64,000 nucleotides of DNA from NCBI GenBank assembly GCA_030770545.1, contig CM061109.1:16724001-16788000 (forward strand). Direction: 5' to 3'. The notes beneath the pieces are model-generated. The model was not told where the DNA came from and did not search any database. It saw only the letters and a program-made list of their open reading frames with translations. Shown piece after piece: positions 26,142 through 39,900 of the stretch. Position 1 is the stretch's first letter; each line of letters begins with the position of its first letter. The position numbers and the translations under genes were made by a program. Source of the DNA: Macropodus opercularis (Eukaryota > Chordata > Actinopteri > Anabantiformes > Osphronemidae).

Positions 26142-29100
26142 GTGAGTGTTAGCTAACTAGCTCGGTACGTTGGCTTGTGCTGTTAGCTGGCTACAGCTAG
26201 TGGTAGCGTCAGCTGGTGGTGGATGCAAGGTAACGTTAGCGTTACTGCATTTGCTTCACTTGTGTTACTCGGTTGCTGGTGGTCTTTTCTCTGTTAGCTA
26301 CTGCTTATTTAATCTTCGGTAATGTCAACGCTATTAAGCGGCAGTTCGTGGCCTTAATAGTACCTGTAGTCTGATTAGCCCACACCGCTAGATTGACTGA
26401 AGCCAAGCTAGCACTGGGACCTGTCTGGCGCTGTCTACAAACTGAGATGGACCATTTCCTTTAAACGTCTTGTGTTTACAAATGGTTGAATTTTAAATAT
26501 ATACTTCAGTCACACGTCTTATATTTCACGACTTGTGGTTTTGTAAGATGTACATTGCAGGTGACAATTCTGTATCATCTGTGCTTGCAAGATGTTTTTT
26601 TAGCATGTTTTAACTAGCTTTTAAGTTATAACTTAGCATTAGAGACTGTTCAGGTCGGATCGCTCCGTTAAGTACATTTCAGGAAATAGACGACACCCAT
26701 ACCACTAATATTTGTTCTAAAATATCTAATTTACTTTTGTTTTTATACTGAAGTCGTTGCAAAGATGACAATAAGCCTAATCGCCGGGGTGTTTGTATAG
26801 ATTGGGAAACGAATTAGTTGTCGAGTCATATCAGCAATCGTCTTGTCAGAAAAGAAACGCTAGCTAAATACAGCGTCGGGTATTTACTCGCACGTAGGCT
26901 AGCAGCTAGCTAACGTGTATTGAGATTGCCCTGTGTTCACACGATCGATGCAAACTGCAGAAGTTGGTAAACAAAAAATGCAAGAGAGACGGAAATCAGA
27001 CGGGGAGCGATTCTGGTCATTAGTCAACGTCTCTGCGACCAAGTTCTCCAGTTATGTAGCCAAGCGTTGACAGGCTACTATAACGTCAGGCCCAACCGAG
27101 GCCTGCGTCTCTCAGCGCAGTGGGCTTTGGACGACAAGGCCTCCGCTGCTTTGCTGTCTGGGCGGATCGCCTTGTAGGCTAACCCAACGTTAGTGCCACA
27201 GCTAGCAGCAGACAGGTTAACCACCTAAACCACCAGCTGTTAACGATAGTTAAAGCTCTGGTTTGTGATCATAGTCACGTAATGTCACCATGAAGTGTAT
27301 TTGAACCTGGACGCTCTAATTTTTAGTATATTCCAGAGCTACACGGATAACGTTACATGACCGACGTCTCCGTCCATGACATGTTTTTTTAACTAACACA
27401 GCCGGTTCGGTCTGAAAGTCCGCAGTACCTATCTTAAAGCTACCATATATGTCCTTTCTAACACTGTTGATGAGCTATAACACGGTGTGTTTCTGTGCGT
27501 CATGAAATTAACCCACCCTGTCCCCCATTAGTTGATGGCCAGAGTAGTTGAACTGATATTAGCTTAAAGATACATGATCACTCCGTTCTCAGCGTTACAA
27601 AGACACTAGGCAATATAATGGATAATCTGCGATGACAGCTGCAAACTTAATCACTGATGCTGAAGCAAATGTCACTGACCACCTGTAAAATAGGAACAAC
27701 CTAGTTTCACTACCCTTAAACTGAATTAGATAAACAAAACATCAGCACTACTACTATTTAATGCAATGGAAATCAGGCAGACTGTTGACATTAACTTTAA
27801 AATGCTGTCATTGGTTTTGAAATGGGGTAAAAGCAGCAGTTGGACTGTTTTTGTTTACATTTTTCAGTTTTACATTGTGTTAGTCTGAAGCATCTGATCT
27901 GTCTCGTCTAAATTCCACCATGGCATCGTTTCTTCATCTTATACTTCTCCACACTTTAAATAATCATTGAGTATGAGTACAAGTGATTTTAAATAATGAA
28001 ATACCTAAAGGTACAATGTTTATTTCTTTGTTCAGGTGCACAATATAACTCTTATAATCTTTTGGCTTATCAATCATTTTGGTCTTGTATAGACCTTTTT
28101 TCCCAACATGTTGTTAATTTAATATATTTCCCGTTATGGACATTGATTTTAAGCATAAATAAACACAAACTAATAAATGAACCCTAATTGCTTATTATAG
28201 AATAGTATAAGGCTTGAGATTTTTCTGCGGCTAACCTGAAGGCATGTGTGCTTAATCAGTTGAGTGTTTATGCCAAGTGCTAAATTGGCAGTCTGTGTCA
28301 TGTTTTATTCATTTAGAGGGAAATTCCCCAGTCTTTAAATATTTTTTTGAAATCCATTATTTACTTAGCGATAATTGAGACATTGCACTTAGGAAGTTAA
28401 TTGCTGAGATCTGGATATGACAAGAAAGTAACCAAGAGGCAACAAGACAAAAAACATGTGAGGTGGTTTAATTGTGGAGACATGCATTTTCAGAAAAATC
28501 TGTTACTCAAATACTTCCCAAATCATCTGTTGTAAATGCGTATTAACTTTGTCAGGCTGCATCTGCCACAGATTTGTGGACATGTAATGTTTTCTTCTGT
28601 AGTGACAAAATTTTGTTTTAATTGAATTAATTAATTATAATAAGGCAGTTAAGCTAATGTTTCTAAATTCTCAGATGGTCAGGTGAGCAATATTATTGTG
28701 ACTAGGCAATTAATGGCCAGAACAAGTAGGAAGGCTTGCAAAGGTTGCACTGGACTTAGAAGGTACAACTGTCTTAGCAGGCTGTTTGTAAGTTATAACT
28801 ACTGTTAAATTGACATAATTTGAAGTAGGTATGCATACATTAATTATGCAACAAAGTAAGTTAGTATACAATATTAATGACAATGTCATTATTCCTTCAA
28901 GAAATAAATATGCTAATAATCTCTTGAAATTCTCCTCACCATCTTGCATGACAGCCCCACGCCAGTAAATACACACCTGTGGCTGTATGTACAAGTCGCT
29001 AACAAGTTTCAGACAGTGTCATGTGAATGACTGTTGACTTTCTGGATCTTGGATTAGCATGATACAAAACGTAATATTTTGCATTTTTATATTATAAATA

Positions 29101-29553
29101 ATGACACAGGATATGCAACAAGTTTGTGGCAGCAATTTTATCACTGTCACTAACATCATTTGACCAGAGAAGGGTCCCTCTTTTAATTTACAAAAGCAGA
29201 AATATGCAAAACATCTCTGGATTTATAAATATGAAGAGATGTGGCTGTTATCTTTAACTTAATTAAATCTAATGAGTTAGGAACAACGTTTTGGCTACTA
29301 TTAGTACTGAATATTTTGAATCGAACCTGACATTTAAATCAGTGATCCCATGCGACCTTTGTACTTGTATTCCAGTTAATAGTCTTGTTCTGTGTGTAGG
29401 TAGCGTAGCTCTGTTCAGAATTGTGCATGTTAAGTAGTCATTTCTACAGAACCAGATTATGACCATCTGTTAACCTATTTTGGTTGTCTATTACAAGTAA
29501 CTTAACCAGGCAGCTGATTATTCTGAACTTTTTACCCCTCTTCTTCACTCTAG
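26142..29553 (+). other. First intron of usp9x (inferred)
   Basis: A 3.4-kb non-coding stretch runs from the GTGAGT donor at 26142 to the acceptor TTCACTCTAG ending at 29553. Its first kilobase is rich in GTTAGC/GCTAAC/CTAGC words; the rest is AT-rich. I see no recognisable gene or RNA in it. Confidence 0.4.
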
Positions 29554-29556
29554 GTT

Positions 29557-29658
29557 ATGCAATGGTCTCAGCGGCACATCCAGATCTCCAGGTGCTTGTG
29601 TCCCTCTCTCGTGTATTTGGGCTCTCTTCCCTCTGCTCTACAGCTGAGGTGGCTGTGA
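29557..29658 (+). other. Upstream ORF 1 in the usp9x leader (33 codons)
   Basis: ATG at 29557-29559, four bases into the second leader exon, opens a frame ending TGA at 29656-29658, 62 nt before the usp9x start. It encodes MQWSQRHIQISRCLCPSL and onwards. It overlaps the second upstream ORF in another frame. Confidence 0.5.
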
Positions 29659-29684
29659 TTTCCCTCCTGGTCAGTGCTCCCTAA
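29562..29684 (+). other. Upstream ORF 2 in the usp9x leader (40 codons)
   Basis: ATG at 29562-29564 in the context GCAATGG opens a frame ending at 29684, 36 nt before the main ATG. It encodes MVSAAHPDLQVLVSLSRVFG and onwards. With the overlapping uORF it could lower initiation at the usp9x start unless ribosomes re-initiate or the leader is spliced differently. Confidence 0.5.
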
Positions 29685-29720
29685 GAGGCCAAGATTGCCA
29701 AGATCTGCCCTGTGGCGAGC

Positions 29721-32700
29721 ATGACTGCCACCACGCGTGGCTCTCCGGTGGGGGGCAATGACAGTCAGGGCCAGGGTCAGGCACCTGATGCTCAGAGCCA
29801 GCCCCCGCTGCCACAGAACCAGGTCAGCATAATCTTTCTAGCTATACCTTCACAGATGTAATGCATACTGTTGGATAGGTTTGCCTCCACCTTTTAATTT
29901 TTTGTGTTTTGCATTGAATATTTGATTTTGTTTATATTCTGTTGCTCATGCTGTCTGTACTAGGTTTATAATGAATGTGGTTTACACTTTATTTCCTACA
30001 GTAGCAACTTAATTGAATTACTCTGTGAAAGAAATAGTGTTTTTCATATCTGTTTTTGTTAGTCCAGATATTTCAGAAACAAAAAAAAAAAACAGATATT
30101 GCCTGTACCTAACCACACATAGATGCACAAAGGGACGAAAAGGGATAGGAGGAGGGAGCGGAAAAGAGGGAGAAAGAGAGTCAAGGCGAGGCATCAATGA
30201 ACAGAGCCTCTTGAGTGATGGATAAAGGATATGTGTGTTTCTGTACGTGTGTATGTGCAGGCCTGTGTTGGTTAGAGATGAGACGTGAGAGGCAAGCTGC
30301 CTATGTAGGTCAGCCAAGCAGAAGGAGCCTTCACCAAACACCCCCACATTTCATATTTCTCTGTTGTGCATTTCTCTTGACTATGTGTATCCCTTTTTAC
30401 TCTTTTCTATTCACCCCTGATGTTCAACCACACTTGATAGATTAGAAATGAACTACAAAGGGACTGGTCACATCAGTGCTTAAATGCACATGCATAGATG
30501 CTGGGTTTGTTTCTCCTACACTCTTCCTTTCACAGTATCTATTTGACAACACCGTAACAGAGATACACCCACACACTACCACATTTATACTTCTAAACGA
30601 CCATGTCAGCTCTCACTTTTTGTTTCCTCTTGGTAGATGGGATGAAAAGAGTGTTGTTCTGTATAACAAAAACTATGAGAATGAGCGTTTGAATAGCTTT
30701 GTTATTAGACCTTTCAGGAGAGACACCTGCCTCTTTACACCTGCAGTGCATGTGCTCTTAATGACCAGAACAATAGAAACCCTACCCATGTGCAAGAAGC
30801 AGGCTTAGCTTTGCATTGGCACATGTCACTATAGAAACAGCAGTGTGTAACGACATTAAAACGCATGCATGTGTGCATTTTACATATAACTGAAATCTCA
30901 CGTCTGTTTTTGTCACTTTAAAATACATTTAGGTTGATTTATGTAAGAAAACATTCGTTGGAAAGTGTTAGTCATCCTTTTCTGGATGTGGTGAAGCATT
31001 TTGTTGCATTGATTCTGGGCCCATTCAGACTTTGTTTGAATGGCGCCATACTAGCTCCATAAAGCCAGCTCTGTCTCTATCTGGCCCTTGGTTTGTTTCT
31101 CCAAGATATTCTGAGGCTCAAAACGACCCCATTGGACTCCTGCAACCTTGGATAGATTGTTGCTGTCAATCATGTGACAGCGAGTGATTGTTAACGAACA
31201 GCGAGTTGAGTGTTTGCGATTTTTGTTCTACCTTACATTCCAAGTCTCTGAAGAAATCTTGGGACTACCATGTCCTGAGGAAAATGGGTTTTAGTTTGGA
31301 CAGCAACACGGCTGTGCAGGGTTTTGTTGTCAAAGCAGTTGATTTTGTGTATCTCTGAATTCTCTAGACTTCATCCCCTAACTCATCTAATGAGAACTCT
31401 CCGGTAAGCCCACCAGATGAACAGGGCCAGGGGGATGGCACCCCTCAGTTGGAAGAGGAGGAGCCTGCTTTCCCTCACACTGACCTAGCCAAGCTGGATG
31501 ACATGATCAACAGGTATTTCACACACGCTGACAAAGAAGCAGCAATTCTCATTCACTCTCTAGCCCACTTCTTGATAGCCACTATTATTTATGAAGACTT
31601 AAGGCAATTTGAAAAACCTAGTTAGAATAGTCTTGAAATACTGAGGACACACTGTTCAAATGAAAAACCTTTACTACACGTTCTATACTAGGTTTTGTTC
31701 AGAGTAAAGCAACATGCTGGCCAATGGTAACCAAAACCACCCACCTATAGCATCTTAAAGTCTCACTGAAAACCTAAGTGAAACTTGGCTTATTCAAGTC
31801 ATGTTAACTTTATCAATTTATCTATTATGTGACTTAGAGGTAAAAGGCTATGGTCTGTTTGCACTCACAACACCTGGGCATGCCCCTAATGAGACAGCAG
31901 ATGGTGTCCTGGGGGATTTCTTCTCAGGCTCTGTACAGTCTGTGGTGGTCCTTGGTGGTTTTTGATGAACTGATGCGTAATGTACCGTAGGTGCCGAGTT
32001 GGACTGTAGTGTTGAGTGTGTTTGACATAACCTGTGCTACAGAAATGTATTAATAAACCTTTAGCTTGCGTTTTGTACAGGGAAAAGGTGATGTTTGCTT
32101 AAGAAGAAGAGAAGTTTAGGAATAAATTAATCAGGCTTTTTACATTTGCACGTTTTATAATTCATTTGTTTTTCCCAGGCCTCGTTGGGTTGTTCCAGTT
32201 TTGCCAAAAGGAGAGTTAGAAGTCCTCTTGGAAGCTGCTATAGACCTGAGTAAAAAAGGTAAGACTACACAGAATGAGAGGTCTGTGTCTGGCATGCTCT
32301 GACATTCACATCCTACAACATTATCAGTGTGTTATATATTATTATTATTATCACTGTCTGTATATAGTGTGTAGGAGTGTGTGCAGGAGTAGACAGCCCT
32401 GGGCAGCAGCACTCTGTCCAGGCTTGATACCCTAAGTGCAGATTTTACATTTAGCAATTAAATGTTTAATTCATCTGTCAAATATTCTTCCTGTGTTTAA
32501 CATATCGTTGATATTGATAGTATTTGAGAAATGCTAAATGACAGCCGTGTAAGATAAAGATAATAAATAGTAATATACTGTGGCGTTTAACATTTCAGAA
32601 ACAAAACTTCAAATGTTGGCTTTTACAGTTTAAAATGTTAAACCAAAGTTCAAATATATTGAGCTTTCTGGATTCTTCTGGATGGTCCAAGTTTCTCTAT

Positions 32701-33846
32701 CTAATTTTTTATCTTTTATAAGTTGTTTTAAATGAGGGATGTTTGTCTTTGCAGGATTGGATGTGAAGTGTGAGGCGTGTCAGAGGTTTTTCCGAGATGG
32801 TTTGACCATCTCCTTCACAAAGATTCTGACAGACGAGGCAGTCAGTGGCTGGAAGTTTGAAATTCATGTGAGTTTTCATTTCTCCTAAATAGCTTTTTAT
32901 AACTTTTCTGGTTTGTGAAAGGAAAATGGTTGTGGATGTAACACGATGTAAGGCTTATACTGATAAAGCATCGTAATATGTGGAATTTGTCCCTATTTCT
33001 CTTTTACACAGAGCCCATAGATACTCAGTAAAGGTTTAAATAAAGGGGCTTGATGGGCTGTTTCTTCACTAATTCTTTGAGGTCTTTGTCCTTATCCTGT
33101 TCGATGTACTGTATATGTGCTGCCCAGGATGGGGTTTTGCTGGTAAATCTAGTTTTCCATTTAATTTTTATGCAACTGATGGAAAGACGCAGTGTCATCA
33201 GCAGTGATCAATCATCTTTTTGTTGAGGCTGGCTGTTGAGTTGTGTCAGAGAGGTTGATCTGAGGAACCCTTTCAAAATAGACCAGAGAGACAGACAAAC
33301 TGTCACCTTTGCTTAAAATAATGCTGACATTTTTATTTCAAAGCTGAAAGTATCATGTTGTTTTCGTGTATCTAGTTACTTTCGATTAGGCCGACAATGA
33401 GCCATGCAGCAGGAGCAAGAGATTGTCCTTTTACCAACAGCATGATAAAGCAGGATTTTATTTGTTTGACTGGAAATGTTTTTTTTACAAGAAACATGTT
33501 GATGTGAGATGCAATTAAAGGCACTAAAATGTAGTCTCAGGAGTAAACGGTGAGAGGTTCTCTATCATGGGAGTGGCAGCAGTTAGTGGCAGCCGCGCTC
33601 CCAAGCTTTGCTTGTAACTGGGCAGCAGCCATGAATAATATAGTATTTCTCATATTTCCAAGTACTTTCTACTAATGAACATCAGTTATAGCGTTAAGTT
33701 TTTGAGAACAAAGAGAAACCAATAGCATACAGTTTGAAATAGTGACCCAAACATGAAATCAATCAAACTCTTGTTACTCTAAATTCTTATTTTGGCACTG
33801 CCTCACTTAAATAATGACGACCACGGTGATGTCTGTGTATTTATAC

Positions 33847-33943
<97 letters not shown>

Positions 33944-36900
33944 CTGGACATCTCTCTTGTTGTCTAATATCTGGTCTTATTTTTTCTCTTTCCAAAATCA
34001 TTGCTTTACAGAGATGTATCATTAATAACACGCATCGTTTGGTGGAGCTGTGTGTTGCCAAGCTCTCTCAGGACTGGTTTCCTCTACTGGAGCTTCTGGC
34101 CATGGCCACCAACCCTCACTGCAAGTTTCACATCTACAACGGCACACGGCCCTCAGAGACCGTTCCTGCTGGAGCACAGCTGGCTGATGATGAGCTCTTT
34201 GCCCGGCCACCAGACCCACGATCTCCTAAGGTGAAACTCTACAGCAGTAAAGATGGAAAACTGAAATCTCAAACTGTGTTCCATGGAGGCACTTGGTGCA
34301 TTCTGAAATAATATAGCTAAAAGAGAACGTGGATACATCAGAGAATAGGATTTTTTTTTAGCAAAAGAGTGATGAATATTTCGTGGGCATGAGGTCAGTA
34401 TGAACAGCACTGCACCGCCGCTTGCCTGTCTGCCTCAATTGGCAGTGGGCCCAGCACTACTTAGGTTTCCACTGTGTAACTATTAATTCAGATTTTGCTA
34501 TAGTTTGTCTTTTGTAAGCTTGACAGCCAATCTGTCATTCCTTAATACTAATAAAATGAAAGTTCACTACAAAGTTTTCATTAGCTTATGTTATTTATTG
34601 ACTATAAAAAGGCGCAGTTACTTTTTTATTTTTTTTTGTGTATTTGGAGAAACCAAACCTCATGTATATTTTTCCCCTCTGTCCTTTGGCTCACCTTGTC
34701 AAATGAGGAGAAAATTAAATGCTGAAATACAATAAAAACGTGCAACTGGGAACATCTTAAAACTTGCCTTTTAAAGTATATTTAATGTCTTTTGTTTGTT
34801 TTGTTTTCTGTTCACAGGGCTGGTTGGTGGACTTAATAAACAAATTTGGCACGTTAAACGGGTTTCAAATGTTGCACGATCGCTTCATGAGTGGCCAAGC
34901 ACTGAACGTCCAGATCATCGCTGCACTTATAAAGTGAGACTTACTGAAATACACCATATTATATTATCTAATGAGCCTATTTGGATGTTAATATGTATTG
35001 GTCATTTTACATGTAAATCACATCGGCCACATCATGTGACATTTTGTGTTTCCCTCATTACAGGCCTTTTGGGCAGTGTTACGAGTTCCTCACATTGCAC
35101 ACGGTAAAGAAATACTTCCTTCCAGTCATCGAGATGGTTCCCCAGTTTCTAGAGAATCTCACAGATGAGGAGCTGAAGAAAGAGGCCAAGAATGAAGCCA
35201 AAAACGACGCACTGTCAATGATTATCAAGTCTTTGAAAAATCTGGCTTCTCGTGTACCAGGGCAGGAGGAGACCGTAAAGAATTTAGAGATTTTTAGGTT
35301 AAAAATGATTCTTAGGTAAGGAAATTATTTTTTTTTATTACATCAAGTTTCTGTCAAAACTTTCATTTACACTTGTTGTTGAAGAGTGGTAGCATTGTTG
35401 TAGATGAAATACTCTCTTTTGTCAACAGGTTATTGCAAATTTCTTCTTTTAATGGCAAAATGAATGCACTAAATGAAGTCAATAAGGTGATCTCCAGTGT
35501 CTCCTACTACACTCATCGCCACAACCCTGAAGAGGAAGAGTGGCTGACTGCAGAGCGTATGGCTGTAAGTTTTGATCACCGTAGCCATTTATTTCTTAAC
35601 ATTTCTAATCTCGGGACCTCCTAAATCCACTTTTCCTTTTTATGTCACCCCATCCTACATCAGGAATGGATCCAGCAGAACCACATTCTGTCCATTGTGC
35701 TGAGAGACAGTTTGCACCAGCCCCAGTATGTTGAGAAACTGGAGAAAATCCTTCGCTTTGTTATCAAAGAAAAAGCTCTTACAATGCAGGATCTGGACAA
35801 CATCTGGGCTGCACAGGTAAAATGCAGGCACTGGTATTGTAGTACTATTATTCAAAAGTTAATTAGTCTACAACATGACAAATGTTCAGTGACAAAAAGA
35901 TTCACTATATAAACTAATAACGAAATGACACAAACCAAGTTTAGCAACCACTGAACTGGTGTTAATATAGGTTGTGCTTCCATGCTATGATCAAACGTGT
36001 AGATCTGCCTCTGGTCACACCACTTGGCTTTTGTCTCTGCAGGCTGGTAAGCATGAAGCCATTGTGAAGAATGTCCACGACCTTCTGGCCAAGCTGGCTT
36101 GGGACTTCTCTCCCGAGCAGCTCGACCACCTTTTTGACTGCTTCAAGGTGAATAGGGCTTTATTTATTGAGGCACCCTCTAATTATAAAGACTTAGGAAA
36201 ATCATTTACTGAACCTTTTGTTTAGGTCAATGAAATTGCAGTTAAGGTATTTGCAGGTAAATTGGGTCAAAACAGTACTTGTTCCTCTTGTGCAGGCAAG
36301 CTGGACCAACGCCAGCAAGAAGCAGCGTGAGAAACTGCTGGAACTTATCCGGCGTTTAGCTGAGGATGATAAGGATGGTGTGATGGCCCACAAGGTCCTG
36401 AACCTGCTGTGGAACCTGGCACACAGTGATGATGTGCCTGTAGACATCATGGACCAGGCTCTTAGTGCCCACATCAAGATTTTGGATTACAGTTGCTCAC
36501 AGGTACATGTTAGTGTGTTGTTGGTGAGTGGTTTCCAGAATAACGGCTGAAATCTCTATTGACCTCTATTGATACCGGTGATTTAATTTTCATCCACAGG
36601 ACCGAGACACACAGAAGATCCAGTGGATAGATCGCTTTATAGAGGAATTACGAACCAATGACAAGTGGGTGATCCCTGCCCTGAAGCAAATCAGAGAAAT
36701 CTGTAGCCTCTTTGGAGAAGCTCCTCAAAACCTTAGGTAAGGTCATGGTAGTTAAGTGTGCGTTTGCTTTCTTTAGATTTTTTTTCCAAATTGGTTAATA
36801 TTAATTTTGCACATTATGCATGAGCCACCTGTAGATGAAACAAGACTTGTCATTCTGACGTTTTAATTACATTTGCGCCAGTGTTTAAGTATGTACAATA

Positions 36901-39900
36901 GAGACCTAGCATCCTAGAGCATGACAACAAAATACCTTGCTGCACTAATCTCAGTATCCTAATTAACCTAAAGTGCTCCCAGCAAAGCTCTGTAATACAC
37001 ACAAAGTTACAGTAAATCAAAGATCTATCTAAACCAAATCTTGCTCTAACCTATCACACTTTAGCTGTTTGTCTACGTTTTGCAATGTGTCCCATTTGTG
37101 GTAATACACTGAAAGGAGCTGACAAGTTCACTTCTTGCTTTAATCTTCTGTAAAGGCCCGTTTATAGTTTCCCTTTGCCTTTGAACTAAATATTTATTCA
37201 TTAAAGCAGTACATACACAGACATGTTCCACACATGCACGATAGAGCGACTATACAACAACTACAGTAATAGTGGTTGCATAAATCTTTAATTGCCTATT
37301 AACTCATTTGGACTAAAGTTTGCAGGGAAGAGCATGATCTACAACCCTAGCAAACTGTGTTAATGGAACAATAATTATTGTAAAACTGATTTGATCACTG
37401 TTCAACACTAATTTTAAATTGTTTTGATGAAACAGTATTTTCAATAGTCACAGTAGAAAATATGTAGCATACATGCCTGTTGTTTTTCAGAAAGAAAATG
37501 CCAATTAACATACATATGGGGTAAGTTTAAATGATAATTTCCAGGGTTCTACCTATTTCTGTGTTACGTCAAGTCTAACTTTCTCTTTGATATTTATAAT
37601 ATACACTGTATTAAATGGAAATTTCTGCCATGAATATGCTTAAGCAACGTTTCTTGGGTTTCATCTCAAATGACTGATTTCTTAATCAAGGCCCTGTTCG
37701 CAGCCCTTCAGATGTACAGTTCAGCTAAGCAAGAGGTTCAGACACGATGCTAGCTAAGCATGTAGCTCTAAGTGTAACATCCAATGTTTTCCTCAGTGCT
37801 TGTGTTGTTTTAAAACCTTCAGACACCAGAGGGCTACTTTATTAACCTCCCACTGTGTTTAAGCAATGAGAAGAAAGCTCAGAAAGGGAAACGTAGGGGA
37901 ATAAAACCTGTAACAATGACGTATAATATAATAACCCGGGGCCTTGAAGCCTTTACTTGTTATTGCTGTTCAGTAAAAAGGTGCATTGTTTACCTTGGGC
38001 ACACATTCAGGTGAGTTGTGGTCGCTAAAGCTAAGTCCCAGAAAGTGTAAGGTTGCTGACTCAACTCCATCTGGTTTGCAAAACTTTGAAAGGCACATGA
38101 TAGTGGTTTCCCAGTGTTAAGCACAAATCATACATCAGACGTAAAACAAAATGAAAGGTCTTTTGAGATGGAGCCCAATCTTCCTGATGCCAGCTCCTAT
38201 CAGCTCAAATCATTTAATGCAACATTATCAGGGGTATTTCATGCCTTGGACCCACTTATTCAAATATATTCAAATAGTCCAATCCCGTATTAAACCACAG
38301 TGTAATATATTTTAAATAGTTGTACTGTTCCCAGTCTAGCCACTGCTGGGTAAAACCGGAGCACAAATGTGACTGCCGTAGTTTGACTAAAGCATGATTT
38401 TAAAATAACATTGCCGTTCTTAATTCAGACTATTTTTGCATGTTGCATATTCACATGCAACACTTTTGCAGTCTATGGCAAAGACTTTTGCAGTCAATGG
38501 CAAAATTGAACTGGTAATGAAAATCTAATTTGGTACTGAAATTATTATTTTTTTAAAAAACCCAATAAATTAATTTCGTGTGGAAACAAGGCAGGAAATG
38601 TCCTTTATTGATATGACTGTCTCTGCTGGTTATTCTGTGACATACCTATGGAGTACACAAACAATTACACCACAGCTGCTTTCTTTATGTCCCAGACAGA
38701 AATACAAGAAATCAGCCATGCTCTATTTTCTTATCCTGTAATTATTTGCTAAAAGTGTCAAATATTAGCTTTATTCTTACTTCATCAGGTTTCCTTGATT
38801 ATAATTTGTTTTCCCCTCTTGAGTTTTTTTTATTTTTCCTGCTTTTCTTCTTCACTTCAGTCAAACCCAGAGAAGTCCTCATGTGTTTTACCGGCATGAC
38901 TTGATCAACCAGCTGCAGCATAACCACGCTCTGGTCACCCTGGTGGCTGAGAACCTTTCAGCCTACATGGAGACTATGAGGCAGTTCTCCAAAGGTACTA
39001 CATTCATTTATCATGTCCAAAAATGAAACTGCGTTAGTCAGACTTTTTCATGGGCTGCAGCATTAGTATAAGCGGTGGGCGCTCTCATCACACTCATTTG
39101 TCATGTGTGCACTTCACAGAAGAACAAGCTGAGTTTGATCCCCAAACAGTCAGGCCAGGAAGTCGCTATAGCCATGTCCAGGAAGTACAAGAACGACTCA
39201 ACTTCCTCAGGTACAACTTCACATCAGGCATCTCACAATTTTGCTTCAGTGAAGCACCTTGGTTAACGACAATAGCACTTGAAGCACCTAGTGACACCAT
39301 CACCAGCAGTTAAGATGTGTATTGATTCCTGTCAGGTTCCTGCTAAAGGATGGCCAGCTGTGGCTGTGTGCACCTCAGGCCAAGCAGATCTGGAAGTGTC
39401 TGGCTGAGAATGCAGTGTTTCTATGTGACAGAGAAGCCTGCTTCAAATGGTACCGTTTAATTTAATTCATACTTAGTGTTTGCATGAGTGAATGCTGTTA
39501 GTTCTCCAGGGATGTATTACTTTGCTAAAACCCAACAGGTACTCCAAGCTGATGGGTGATGAGCCAGACCTGGACCCAGATATCAATAAGGACTTCTTTG
39601 AGAACAATGTTCTGCAGCTGGACCCATCTCTACTGACAGAGAATGGCATGAAGTGCTTTGAGAGGTTCTTCAAGGCGGTCAACTGCAGGGAGGGCAAGTT
39701 GGTAGCAAAGCGCAGGGCCTACATGATGGATGACCTGGAGCTTATAGGCTTGGACTACCTCTGGAGGGTGAGGACACACACAAACAGTTGGATTTAGCCA
39801 AGGTGGATTTCAGGCGGCATTTTGGAAATTATTATCTTTTTGTTTTCCTTACAGCAGCAAAATTATATCTTAAAAGCTAGATTTATCTGTATTTTGCCAC

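Noticed and set aside
33792..34311. Open frames with long threonine-histidine or valine-cysteine runs
   Set aside because: They are translations of the CA microsatellite joined by chance to the real usp9x exon at 34013-34231.
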